6,203 nucleotides of DNA. Origin: Betaproteobacteria bacterium UBA7395 (GTDB taxonomy: Bacteria > Pseudomonadota > Gammaproteobacteria > Burkholderiales > Rhodocyclaceae). Both the position numbers and the translations under genes were made by a program. The notes under the pieces are model-generated. The model did not search any database. It was not told the DNA's origin and saw only the letters and a list, made by a program, of their open reading frames with translations. This document shows positions 1-6,121 of this stretch, piece by piece (within the stretch, counting starts at the first letter, position 1; each line of letters opens with the position of its first letter). The DNA lies in NCBI GenBank assembly GCA_002470165.1, contig DKNF01000183.1, forward strand, positions 1 through 6,203, given 5' to 3'.

Positions 1-96
1 GGCGGCCCCCACGCCGGCAACGCCGTGGTGCGCCAGTGCCGGTTGGGCAAAAGCGGCCGCCAGCAAGGCACCGGCGCGCAAGACGGATGTGTTCAT
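1..96 (-). CDS. Exported protein, N-terminal fragment (mature N-terminus His-His)
   Basis: Only the first 32 codons lie in the window; the gene continues past the left edge. The start is the ATG at 96, which overlaps the TGA of the upstream gene (ATGA) and has a strong Shine-Dalgarno, GGGGAGG, 8 bases upstream. The peptide begins MNTSVLRAG, then has a hydrophobic Leu/Ala-rich core and an Ala-Leu-Ala signal peptidase I site around residue 22, so the mature protein would start HHGVAG. It is therefore very probably exported. It is the third gene of a translationally coupled set with the NikK-like and NikL-like genes, which suggests a role in nickel handling at the cell envelope. It does not look like NikM/CbiM, which start with Met-His and have no cleaved signal. 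An outer-membrane or periplasmic component is possible, but the family cannot be determined from 32 residues. Confidence 0.75.
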   Translation of the reverse strand, partial: MNTSVLRAGALLAAAFAQPALAHHGVAGVGAA

Positions 97-515
97 CGTT
101 TTTTCCTCCCCAGGTAAAGCTGCCACAGCCCGAACAGGCCGAAAATCGTTCCCAGACCGCCAAGCCACAGTGCCGCCCGCGGCGTTTCGGCAACCGGCGG
201 CGTCACCGCGAGTTCGCCGGAAATTGCCGAAATCTGCCGGTCGACCCCGTGACCGTCGTCCGACCACGCTTTCAGTCGCCATTCGCCCGGCACATCGGCA
301 AGGAACACGACCCGGCCGGCGGCATCGGTCCGGCCAACCTGCGCGGGCGTCTCGCTACCGGCCGGATAAAGCTCGTAGGCCTCGAAGGCAAAGGGCTGAG
401 CGTCGGCGTAGCGCAAGGTGACCACGGTGGCCGTCACGCCAGCGGTATTGACCTGAACCTCGTGCGCCGTCGCCACGCCGGCGACCAGCAGAAAGACCGC
501 TAACAGGCGCTTCAT
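93..515 (-). CDS. nikL: NikL-like small membrane-anchored periplasmic protein, nickel uptake
   Basis: This is a 140-residue protein. A signal peptide occupies residues 1-17 (MKRLLAVFLLVAGVATA) with cleavage before His18, so the mature chain starts HEVQVN. Residues about 18-105 form a soluble domain with a beta-rich pattern and a segment (about 62-84) resembling carboxypeptidase-regulatory or DUF4198-type sandwiches. A single membrane helix (about 114-135) is followed by RKKR at the C-terminus, giving a periplasmic domain with the tail in the cytoplasm. This layout fits NikL, an accessory subunit found with NikK in some ECF-type nickel transporters of the NikMQO class. Its ATG overlaps the TGA of the NikK-like gene (ATGA at 515-512), and its own TGA overlaps the next start the same way, so the three genes are probably coupled. 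The assignment rests on layout and neighbours more than on a diagnostic motif. No NikM, NikQ or NikO is visible in the window. Confidence 0.6.
   Translation of the reverse strand: MKRLLAVFLLVAGVATAHEVQVNTAGVTATVVTLRYADAQPFAFEAYELYPAGSETPAQVGRTDAAGRVVFLADVPGEWRLKAWSDDGHGVDRQISAISGELAVTPPVAETPRAALWLGGLGTIFGLFGLWQLYLGRKKR
105..111 (-). promoter_or_regulatory. Shine-Dalgarno site inside the end of the NikL-like gene
   Basis: On the minus strand GGGGAGG lies 8 bases before the ATG at 96. It is made from the Gly-Arg codons near the end of the upstream reading frame, so the last codons of the NikL-like gene double as the ribosome binding site of the next gene. This supports both the start choice and translational coupling. 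Confidence 0.7.
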
Positions 516-1204
516 CGGGCAATCTCGAACTGCAGCGTCGCGCTGCGCAGAGAGCGGTCGGCCTTGCCGTCGGTCAGCGGTGTCTCCAGCGTCGTCGAAA
601 TCAGCTGCACCCCCGGATGCCGCAGACGGATCGCAATCCGTCCGTCGACACCGGTGACGCCGCGCGTATCGTCGCCATAGGCGACCGGCAGAGCGGCGAC
701 CGGCTGGCCGTCGTCGGTGACCAGCAGGCTCAGTTTGTCGCCACTGGCCAGCGTCAGCGGATCGCGCAGCGGCGTGATTTCCAGGCCCTGCCCGAGCGGC
801 TGGCCGGCCGCCGGCAGCCAGCGGCCGATACGCTTCACCGACTCGGCCGCATGCCAGCTACGGAGCACGCCGCTCATCCCGGTTTTCGGCACGTTCTTGG
901 TTTCCCAGGCCGTCTTCGTCCAGTAGCCGGAAACATACTGTGCCTGCAGCACGGCGCAGCCACCCGGCAGGCGCACCGGCGAGCCTGCCGGAACGGTCAG
1001 CGCCCGCTGTCGGCCTTCGCCGTCAACGCAACGCGCGCCAACCACCCGCGCCGCATCGTAGGGAACGGTCTCGGCGCCGGCATGGGCGGAATGACGATGC
1101 CCCTGGAGCAGCACCAGTTCGCTGCCGTCGGGTTCCAGCCAGAGATCATGCGCCCAAGCGAACGAGGAGCAACACAAAAACAGGAAAAGCAACGGAGCAC
1201 GCAT
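512..1204 (-). CDS. nikK: NikK-like DUF4198 periplasmic protein, nickel uptake
   Basis: This is a 230-residue protein with a signal peptide at residues 1-18, ending Phe-Ala-Trp-Ala. The mature protein begins HDLWLEP, the hallmark opening of DUF4198 proteins, which are found as NikK beside ECF nickel/cobalt transporters. Candidate metal ligands are the N-terminal His19 and the cluster at residues 35-41 (GHRHSAH); His118 is another. The C-terminal part (about 140-228) looks like a beta sandwich, including a Gly-rich turn at 181-189 typical of these domains. The likely role is binding or relaying Ni2+ in the periplasm. The ATG at 1204 has a modest GAGG 10 bases upstream and lies 16 bases downstream of the inverted repeat taken as a NikR operator. 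The TGA overlaps the start of the NikL-like gene. Nickel rather than cobalt is inferred from nikR nearby and from that operator. Confidence 0.72.
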   Translation of the reverse strand: MRAPLLFLFLCCSSFAWAHDLWLEPDGSELVLLQGHRHSAHAGAETVPYDAARVVGARCVDGEGRQRALTVPAGSPVRLPGGCAVLQAQYVSGYWTKTAWETKNVPKTGMSGVLRSWHAAESVKRIGRWLPAAGQPLGQGLEITPLRDPLTLASGDKLSLLVTDDGQPVAALPVAYGDDTRGVTGVDGRIAIRLRHPGVQLISTTLETPLTDGKADRSLRSATLQFEIAR

Positions 1205-1220
1205 GACCGAGCAACCTCGA

Positions 1221-1245
1221 TATGAAGATATTGATTATCTTCATA
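1221..1245. promoter_or_regulatory. Probable NikR operator upstream of nikK
   Basis: A perfect inverted repeat: TATGAAGATA (1221-1230), spacer TTGAT, then TATCTTCATA (1236-1245). Read on the minus strand, one arm extends to GTATGA, identical to the half-site of the E. coli NikR operator (GTATGA-N16-TCATAC). The other arm is TCATAT, and the gap between hexamers is 15 rather than 16. It lies in the 111-base gap between the kinase and nikK, ending 16 bases before the nikK start, where a bound repressor would block transcription or early elongation. A nikR gene lies 1.4 kb upstream. The symmetry and AT-richness in a GC-rich window make it a clear operator; NikR as its ligand is inferred. The rest of the gap (1246-1315) shows no convincing terminator and no good -35/-10 pair. 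Confidence 0.78.
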
Positions 1246-1315
1246 CAAAATCCGTGCCCGCACCATAAGTCATTGTGCGTACAAGCTTTGCACTACGACA
1301 CAAACAGCAAAGTGG

Positions 1316-2647
1316 TCAGCGACTTTCCATCGGCAGTGTCAGCGTGAATTCCGCCCCGCCTTCCGGTCGGTTGGCGGCGCGCAGGTGGCCGCCGTGGCGT
1401 TCGGCGATGCCGTAGCTGATCGACAGGCCGAGACCGGTACCCTGGCCGACCGGCTTGGTGGTGAAGAAGGGTTCGAACAACTGCGCCAGATTGGCTTCGG
1501 GAATACCGGGACCATTGTCGAGGAAGCGCAGCACCAGCTTCCCGTCCGCGACCCGGCCACTGACCAGCAGTTGCGCATCCGCCTGACCGGCGGTGGCGTC
1601 GCAGGCATTCTGGACGAGGTTCATCGCCACCTGCTGCAACTGGCCGGACGAGCCGCGACAGCGCAGGCCGGGCGGCAGATCGACCCGGACCGCGAACTTG
1701 CCGGCGGCACTCTGGGCAACCCAACGGACGGCACGCTCGACCACCTCGTTAACATCGACTTCCTCGGGGGCGGCACGGTCGACGGCGGAAAAGCGCTTGA
1801 GCGCGTCGACGATGTCGCGGGTACGCTCGGCGCCTTCGATCATGCCGTCGATCAGCTGCGGCATGTCGGCCAGGATGCGATCGATCCGGAGTTCCCGGCG
1901 CAGTTCGGGCAGGCTGGCGAGCTCGCCGGCGTGCACCGCATCGATGTAGCGGCCGAGACGGCCGGCGTAGCGTTGCAGCGAGAGCACGTTGCCGAGCACG
2001 AAGCTGATCGGATTGTTCAGTTCGTGAGCGACGCCGGCCACCAGCCGACCCAGCGAAACCATCTTTTCGGCGTGCAGCAGCTGGCTTTGCGTGCGCTTCA
2101 AGTCGTCGTGCGCCTGGCGCAGGGCGTGGTAGGCCTTGCGCAGTTCGCCGACCGGCCGGCCGGTGACCACCACGCCCATCAGCTTGCCGGTCTGCGACAC
2201 ACGCGGCGTGCAGTTCATCGACACCGGCACGGTCGAGCCGTCGCCGGCACGCAGGAAGAACTCGCAATCGTGCACGCCTTCGCGGGCGTAGCGGGCAAAC
2301 AGGTCGCGGGCGCGGGCGCGCTCGACTTCGTCGGCGAACAGGTCGAAGACCGGCGTGTGCGCCAGCTCTTCCATGCTTTTGCCGGCGAAGTGGCAGAGCG
2401 AGGGATTGACCTCCTCGATACCGCCGTTGCGGTCGCAGACGATGAGGATGTCGGACATCGAGGCGAGCACGCTCTCGATGAACTGGTGCGACTCTTCGAG
2501 CGCGGCGTTCTTTTCTTCGAGGGCAACTTCATACTGGAGGAGGTCGTTATAGACCTCGTCCATCTTCTGGATCACTTCGATCCAGGCCTGCTCGCCGCCG
2601 CCGGCGAATTCAGCGGGTGGGGCGGTAGTGGACATGGTCGCTGCCAT
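1316..2647 (-). CDS. hupT: Soluble PAS-domain histidine kinase, HupT/HoxJ-like
   Basis: A 443-residue sensor kinase without a signal peptide or membrane helices, so cytoplasmic. In order: a short N-terminal region with the [15 protein letters not shown] motif (22-36), a probable coiled coil (about 38-56), and a PAS domain (about 56-165). A linker helix follows, then the HisKA domain with the phosphoacceptor His208 in VAHELNNP. The ATPase domain has an N-box around Asn347, a G1 box (DNGPGIP, 377-383), an F box (FEPFFTTKP, 391-399) and a G2 box (GQGTGLGLS, 401-409). Architecture and N-terminal motif resemble HupT/HoxJ kinases, which pair with a regulatory [NiFe]-hydrogenase (HupUV/HoxBC) and the regulator HupR/HoxA to control hydrogenase genes in response to H2. 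The start overlaps the end of nikR by 38 bases. A second ATG at 2635 is equally plausible because neither has a clear ribosome binding site. No partner regulator is in the window, so a nickel- or redox-linked role cannot be excluded. Confidence 0.8.
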   Translation of the reverse strand: MAATMSTTAPPAEFAGGGEQAWIEVIQKMDEVYNDLLQYEVALEEKNAALEESHQFIESVLASMSDILIVCDRNGGIEEVNPSLCHFAGKSMEELAHTPVFDLFADEVERARARDLFARYAREGVHDCEFFLRAGDGSTVPVSMNCTPRVSQTGKLMGVVVTGRPVGELRKAYHALRQAHDDLKRTQSQLLHAEKMVSLGRLVAGVAHELNNPISFVLGNVLSLQRYAGRLGRYIDAVHAGELASLPELRRELRIDRILADMPQLIDGMIEGAERTRDIVDALKRFSAVDRAAPEEVDVNEVVERAVRWVAQSAAGKFAVRVDLPPGLRCRGSSGQLQQVAMNLVQNACDATAGQADAQLLVSGRVADGKLVLRFLDNGPGIPEANLAQLFEPFFTTKPVGQGTGLGLSISYGIAERHGGHLRAANRPEGGAEFTLTLPMESR

Positions 2648-3074
2648 GGGCGTCGTGGGCGTGGTGGTATTCGGCCTCCAGCGCCACCAGGTTGAGATGG
2701 CCGTGGCGCACGCCGCGCTCGGCGATCAGGGCGTCGGCAAATTGCCGGACGTCGGCCGTCGCCCCCTTGAGAATGACCGTTTCCAGGCAGTTGTCGTGGT
2801 CCAGGTGGGCGTGCATCGCCGCCACGGTCAGGTCGTGGTGGTCATGCTGCAGGCGGGTCAGGCGCTCCGACAGCTCGCGCTCGTGGTGATCGTAAACATA
2901 GGACAGATTGGCCACGCATTGACCAGCCGGCTTGCCACGCTGCCGGTCGTGCTCGATTGCACCGCGGATCAGGTCACGCACGGCTTCTGAACGATTGACG
3001 TAGCCGCGGGCGGCAATCAGTTCGTCGAACTGCCGGGCCAGCGAATCATCCAGCGAAATGGTGAAGCGTTCCAT
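2610..3074 (-). CDS. nikR: Nickel-responsive repressor NikR with His-rich tail
   Basis: A 154-residue ribbon-helix-helix regulator that represses nickel uptake genes when Ni2+ is abundant. The DNA-binding domain (1-50) begins MERFTISLDDSL and contains RGYVNRSEAVRDLI. The ACT-like metal domain (about 55-135) keeps all four Ni ligands by alignment with E. coli NikR: His77 (in QHDHHDL), His88, His90 and Cys96 (in MHAHLDHDNCLE). The motif GVRHGHL (121-127) is also conserved. The chain runs about 20 residues beyond the 133-residue E. coli protein, ending in a tail with six His in 13 residues (137-149). The ATG at 3074 is chosen because AGGAG lies 8 bases upstream; a TTG directly before it is less likely. 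Its last codons overlap the kinase start. nsrR ends 60 bases upstream with no obvious terminator between, so nsrR, nikR and the kinase may share a transcript. Confidence 0.93.
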   Translation of the reverse strand: MERFTISLDDSLARQFDELIAARGYVNRSEAVRDLIRGAIEHDRQRGKPAGQCVANLSYVYDHHERELSERLTRLQHDHHDLTVAAMHAHLDHDNCLETVILKGATADVRQFADALIAERGVRHGHLNLVALEAEYHHAHDAHGSDHVHYRPTR

Positions 3075-3134
3075 CAATCAGGCTCCTAGAAAACACGCCT
3101 GCCACAATGCCGCCATTCGCCCGTGCATGCAAGA

Positions 3135-3578
3135 TCAGGGCACCGGCTCGGCCAGCGGAATCATCCGCCCCAGTTCGGCGGGGTGATGCAGCAGGTCGGC
3201 CAGCGTGTAGCGGTCGAGCACCGCCAGCATTGCCGCCAGCGCTTCGTCGAGAATGGCCGGCAGGCGGCAGGCCGGCATGATCCGGCAATGGCCGTCGCTG
3301 GCGAAGCACTCGACCAGCGCCCAGTCATTTTCCGTCTGCCGGATCAGTTCGCCGAGCCGGATCCCGGCCGCCGGTCGCGCCAGCCGGATGCCGCCGCCCT
3401 TGCCGCGTACCGTTTCGATATAGGCCAGCCGCCCAAGGTGATTCACCACCTTGGTCAGGTGGTTGCCGGAAATGCCGTAGGCCTCGGCGATTTCGCCGAT
3501 GGTCGCCAGGCGCCCGGCATGCACGCCGAGGTACATCAGGACACGCAGGCTGTAGTCGGAGAAGCTGCTCAGTCGCAT
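3135..3578 (-). CDS. nsrR: NsrR, nitric-oxide-sensing Rrf2-family repressor
   Basis: A 147-residue Rrf2-type winged-helix regulator. The N-terminus MRLSSFSDYSLRVLMYLG matches NsrR, including Asp8, the fourth cluster ligand in characterised NsrR. The recognition helix region is ISGNHLTKVVNHLGRL (36-51) and the wing is GKGGGIRLARP (59-69). Three cysteines for an NO-sensitive Fe-S cluster are Cys91, Cys98 and Cys104, with MPACRL around the last as in E. coli NsrR (TPACRL); spacing C-X6-C-X5-C is slightly longer than E. coli in the first gap. The C-terminal helix has the typical DRYTLADLL. Start ATG 3578 is chosen over an upstream in-frame ATG at 3605 because it has GGAGG 6 bases upstream, gives the family N-terminus, and the upstream ATG falls inside the operator. 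The gene diverges from ccoG and probably represses itself. Confidence 0.92.
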   Translation of the reverse strand: MRLSSFSDYSLRVLMYLGVHAGRLATIGEIAEAYGISGNHLTKVVNHLGRLAYIETVRGKGGGIRLARPAAGIRLGELIRQTENDWALVECFASDGHCRIMPACRLPAILDEALAAMLAVLDRYTLADLLHHPAELGRMIPLAEPVP

Positions 3579-3581
3579 CTG

Positions 3582-3589
3582 CCCCCTCC
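3582..3589 (-). promoter_or_regulatory. Shine-Dalgarno that fixes the nsrR start
   Basis: On the minus strand GGAGGGGG precedes the ATG at 3578, with the GGAGG core 6 bases away. It rules in favour of this start over the longer reading frame beginning at 3605. Confidence 0.75.
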
Positions 3590-3596
3590 GGATGAT

Positions 3597-3619
3597 AAGA
3601 TGCAAAAATTATACATGTT
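3597..3619. promoter_or_regulatory. Probable NsrR operator in the nsrR-ccoG divergent promoter
   Basis: A 23-base imperfect inverted repeat: AAGATGCA on the left and TACATGTT on the right, with 8 of 11 symmetric pairs complementary. Left octamer and the internal ATACAT match the E. coli hmp NsrR site as I recall it (AAGATGCA ... ATACATC). It lies next to nsrR, overlaps the nsrR -10 box, and ends 21 bases before the ccoG start. NsrR would thus repress nsrR and probably ccoG until NO damages its cluster. The motif is directly visible; control of ccoG is inferred. Confidence 0.78.
3608..3613 (-). promoter_or_regulatory. -10 element of the nsrR promoter
   Basis: Consensus TATAAT on the minus strand, placed about 29 bases before the nsrR ATG, which gives a short leader of roughly 20-25 bases that contains the Shine-Dalgarno. 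No good -35 is found 16-18 bases further upstream. The box sits inside the NsrR operator, as expected for autorepression. Confidence 0.5.
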
Positions 3620-3624
3620 ATATA
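3616..3624 (+). promoter_or_regulatory. Candidate extended -10 for ccoG
   Basis: The plus strand reads TGTTATATA, which fits an extended -10 (TGn then TATATA, 4 of 6 to consensus). Transcription would start near 3631, leaving only about 10 bases before the ccoG ATG, and there is no clear -35 or Shine-Dalgarno. It partly overlaps the NsrR operator. No FNR box is visible in this gap. Tentative. Confidence 0.3.
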
Positions 3625-3640
3625 AGACCCTTCGGACCCC

Positions 3641-5047
3641 ATGGTAAAGCAATCCCCCGGCAAGCGGACCATCGAAATCAAACCGGTGCCCGACCCCAAC
3701 GTCAAGGTCTACCCGCGCTCGGTCAGCGGCCTGTTCAACAACTGGCGCGTGGCCTTCGTCTGGCTCACCCAGATCGTCTTCTACGGACTGTGCTGGCTTC
3801 CCTGGAACGGCCGGCAGGCCGTGCTCTTCGACCTGGAACAGCGCCGCTTCTACCTGTTCGACCTGGTGCTGTGGCCGCAGGACACCATCTACCTGACCAT
3901 CCTGCTGCTCCTGTCGGCGCTGGCGCTGTTCCTGTTCACCGCCGTCGCCGGGCGCCTGTGGTGCGGCTACAGTTGCCCGCAGACGGTGTACACGGAGATG
4001 TTCCTGTGGGTAGAGAAGTGGATCGAGGGCGACCGGCCGCAACGCATCAAGCTCGACGCGGCGCCAAACAGCCGCGACAAGTTGCTGAAGAAATCGCTCA
4101 AGCACGCCATCTGGCTGGTAATTGCGCTGTGGACCGGGATCACCTTCGTCGGCTACTTCACGCCGATCCGCGATCTGCTCGGCGGCTTCGCCAGCGGCGC
4201 GACCGGCCCCTGGGAAATCTTCTGGATCCTGTTCTACGGCGGCGCCACCTACGGCATGGCCGGCTTCCTGCGCGAGCACATGTGCAAGTACATCTGCCCG
4301 TATGCCCAGTTCCAGTTCGTGATGTTCGACCGCGACACGCTGATCGTCGCCTACGACGCACAACGCGGCGAAGCGCGCGGCAGCCGGGCAAAAAATGCCG
4401 ATCCCAAAGCCATCGGCCTGGGTGACTGCATCGACTGCAGCATCTGCGTCCAGGTCTGCCCGACCGGCATCGACATCCGCGACGGCCTGCAACTCGAATG
4501 CATCGGCTGCGCCGCCTGCATCGACGCCTGCGACCAGGTCATGGACAAGATGAACTATCCGCGCGGGCTGATCCGCTACTCGACCGAAAACGCCGTCGAG
4601 CAAGGTTTCGGCCGCCAGGAAATCATCCGCCGCACCTGGCGCCTACGGCCGATGCTCTATCTTGGTGCATTCCTGCTCATCGGCGGCGTCAGCGCCTGGT
4701 CGCTGGCGACCCGTGCCCCGCTCAAGGTCGGCATCGAGAAGGAACGCGCGGCGCTTTATCGGGAAAGCGACAATGGCGACATCGAAAACGCCTTCCGCAT
4801 GCACCTGACCAACGCCAGCGAACAGCCGCGCAACTTCCGCATCGAGGTCAGCGGCCTGCCCGGGATCGCCATCAGCGGCGCCGACCGGGCCAGCGTCCCG
4901 GCCGCCGGCATGCAGGAAATCGCCCTGTCGGTGCGGGTCGAGCCCGGCAGCGCCGATGCCGGCTCGCATCCGATCAGCTTCCGCATCAGCGACGTCGACA
5001 ACCCGGAAATCCACGTCGACCAGAAGGCTTCGTTCTGGATGCCGTGA
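3641..5047 (+). CDS. ccoG: CcoG (RdxA/FixG), cbb3 oxidase assembly Cu reductase / polyferredoxin
   Basis: A 468-residue inner-membrane Fe-S protein. CcoG reduces Cu(II) to Cu(I) to supply the copper centre of cbb3-type cytochrome c oxidase. Membrane helices lie at about 37-57, 82-103, 156-175, 191-209 and 336-357. Conserved membrane cysteines are Cys108/Cys112 (LWCGYSCPQ) and Cys215/Cys219 (CKYICPYAQ). Two ferredoxin-type [4Fe-4S] motifs follow: Cys263, 266, 269, 273 (with CPTG) and Cys287, 290, 293, 297. The C-terminal 360-468 region is the periplasmic FixG Ig-like domain. Length is normal for the family. ATG 3641 is the first possible start after an in-frame TAA at 3623-3625, although no clear ribosome binding site precedes it. 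It diverges from nsrR across a 62-base region with an NsrR-type site. The usual neighbours ccoNOPQ and ccoIS are not in the window. Confidence 0.95.
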   Translation: MVKQSPGKRTIEIKPVPDPNVKVYPRSVSGLFNNWRVAFVWLTQIVFYGLCWLPWNGRQAVLFDLEQRRFYLFDLVLWPQDTIYLTILLLLSALALFLFTAVAGRLWCGYSCPQTVYTEMFLWVEKWIEGDRPQRIKLDAAPNSRDKLLKKSLKHAIWLVIALWTGITFVGYFTPIRDLLGGFASGATGPWEIFWILFYGGATYGMAGFLREHMCKYICPYAQFQFVMFDRDTLIVAYDAQRGEARGSRAKNADPKAIGLGDCIDCSICVQVCPTGIDIRDGLQLECIGCAACIDACDQVMDKMNYPRGLIRYSTENAVEQGFGRQEIIRRTWRLRPMLYLGAFLLIGGVSAWSLATRAPLKVGIEKERAALYRESDNGDIENAFRMHLTNASEQPRNFRIEVSGLPGIAISGADRASVPAAGMQEIALSVRVEPGSADAGSHPISFRISDVDNPEIHVDQKASFWMP

Positions 5048-5148
5048 ACCGGCACGGGAAATGCTTCGTTGACGGTGTCGCCGAGACGACTCAAGCCGGG
5101 TCGTCCTGGCTCCGTTAAATCAGGCAAGCCGTCCAGGAGGAAGTCATC

Positions 5149-6114
5149 ATGGCACACACCGACATCCGACTCACCGTCGCCGAAGAGCGCACCATCTACG
5201 ACGTCGCGGCCATCGACCGCGCCCTCGACGAGGCCACCGGCAACCGCAACGAAGCCCTGGGCGCGCTCTACGAAAAGATGAAGCAGCGCGGCGGTGGCCG
5301 CTTCCTGATCCGCCCCAGTGGCACCGACATGGTCGACGACCTGTACGACACCTGCCCCAACTTCGGCGAAGTCATCGACGACATCAAGAAGCATCTGGCG
5401 CTGGCCGTCGCCGGTAGCGAGCCGATGCATTTCACGCCCATCCTGCTGCTTGGCGAACCCGGCATCGGCAAGACCCATTTCGCCCGCGAACTGGCGGCTC
5501 GTCTGGGCACCGGCCACGAATTCGTGTCGATGAGCTCGCTCACCGCCGGCTGGATCCTCTCCGGCGCCTCGGCGCAGTGGAACAACGCCAAGCCCGGCAA
5601 GGTCGCACAGACCCTGGTCCATGGCGACTACGCCAACCCCGTCGTGGTCCTCGACGAGATCGACAAGGCCGGCGGCGATTCGCGCTACGACCCGATGGGC
5701 GCGCTCTACAGCCTACTCGAACACGACACCGCCCGCGCCTTCAAGGACGAGTTCGTCGATATCGACATCGACGCCTCGCACATCCTGTGGGTGACCACGG
5801 CCAACGACGAACGCAGCATCCCGGAGCCCATCCTCAACCGGATGAACGTCTACGAAGTGCCGCGTCCCGACTACGACGCTTCGTTGAGCATCGCCCGCGC
5901 GCTGTACCGCGACTGCATCAACGAGCACGACTGGGGCTTCCCGCCCGACGCCGACGACGGCGTGCTGGACCGCCTGGCCTCGCTGCCGCCGCGCGACATG
6001 AAGAAGCGCCTGCTGTCGGCATTCGGCACGGCCAAGCTGGAAGGCCGCAACTGGCTGGAAAGCCGCGACTTCGACCAGGCCCGCATGGGGCGCAGCCGCA
6101 AGATCGGCTTCTGA
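5149..6114 (+). CDS. Stand-alone Lon-like AAA+ ATPase without protease domain
   Basis: A 321-residue cytoplasmic AAA+ protein. After an N-terminal stretch of about 90 residues it has Walker A GEPGIGKT (102-109), Walker B VVVLDEID (165-172), sensor-1 Asn219 in TTAND, a probable arginine finger Arg231 (LNRMNVYEVP), and a sensor-2-like PPRDMKKRL (280-288). The signatures GEPGIGKTHFA and the Walker B followed by KAGGDSRYDP resemble the AAA module of Lon, but the Ser-Lys protease domain is absent: the chain ends about 40 residues after sensor 2. This is a recurrent type in betaproteobacteria whose role I do not know; remodelling of a protein partner is the general expectation. It is distinct from MoxR/NorQ proteins. 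The start is fixed by AGGAGGAA ending 6 bases before ATG 5149. It lies 101 bases after ccoG; that gap holds only a weak 6-bp hairpin (GACGAC 5085-5090 with GTCGTC 5100-5105) without a T tract, so read-through from ccoG is possible. Confidence 0.85.
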   Translation: MAHTDIRLTVAEERTIYDVAAIDRALDEATGNRNEALGALYEKMKQRGGGRFLIRPSGTDMVDDLYDTCPNFGEVIDDIKKHLALAVAGSEPMHFTPILLLGEPGIGKTHFARELAARLGTGHEFVSMSSLTAGWILSGASAQWNNAKPGKVAQTLVHGDYANPVVVLDEIDKAGGDSRYDPMGALYSLLEHDTARAFKDEFVDIDIDASHILWVTTANDERSIPEPILNRMNVYEVPRPDYDASLSIARALYRDCINEHDWGFPPDADDGVLDRLASLPPRDMKKRLLSAFGTAKLEGRNWLESRDFDQARMGRSRKIGF

Positions 6115-6121
6115 CGACGGC

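Noticed and set aside
617..1225. A 202-codon plus-strand open frame opposite the NikK-like gene
   Set aside because: Arg/Ala/Gln-rich without domain pattern; the minus strand has a signal peptide, the HDLWLEP motif and ATGA coupling.
1231..1245. TTGAT in the middle of the operator as an FNR half-site
   Set aside because: There is no ATCAA at the required four-base spacing; TTGAT is the spacer of a larger perfect inverted repeat.
1286..1312. CTTTGC ... GCAAAG inverted repeat after the kinase gene as a terminator
   Set aside because: Only 6 bp with a 15-base loop and no T tract; too weak to call, and it partly precedes the adjacent stop codon region without a stable stem.
1385..2695. A 436-codon plus-strand open frame opposite the kinase gene
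   Set aside because: It is the mirror of a GC-rich gene. The minus-strand kinase has all its catalytic motifs, while the plus-strand translation is rich in Gly/Ala/His/Asp with no recognisable domain.
3124..3131. The TGCATGCA palindrome between nsrR and nikR, as a second NsrR site
   Set aside because: Only an 8-base palindrome with part of a half-site next to it (GCAAGAT); it does not extend to a 23-base box and may be chance.
3135..3578. Identification of the Rrf2 protein as IscR
   Set aside because: Cysteine context MPACRL, Asp8 and the adjacent NsrR-like box favour NsrR; there is no isc gene nearby.
3569..4603. A 344-codon minus-strand open frame opposite ccoG that also covers the nsrR start region
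   Set aside because: Its composition (Ala/Val/Asp/Gln-rich) is that of an antisense shadow, and ccoG on the other strand is unambiguous.
5149..6114. Identification of the AAA protein as NorQ/MoxR, tempting because NsrR is nearby
   Set aside because: The GEPGIGKTHFA Walker A and KAGGDSRYDP after Walker B are Lon-like rather than MoxR/NorQ-like, and no norCBD gene is in the window.
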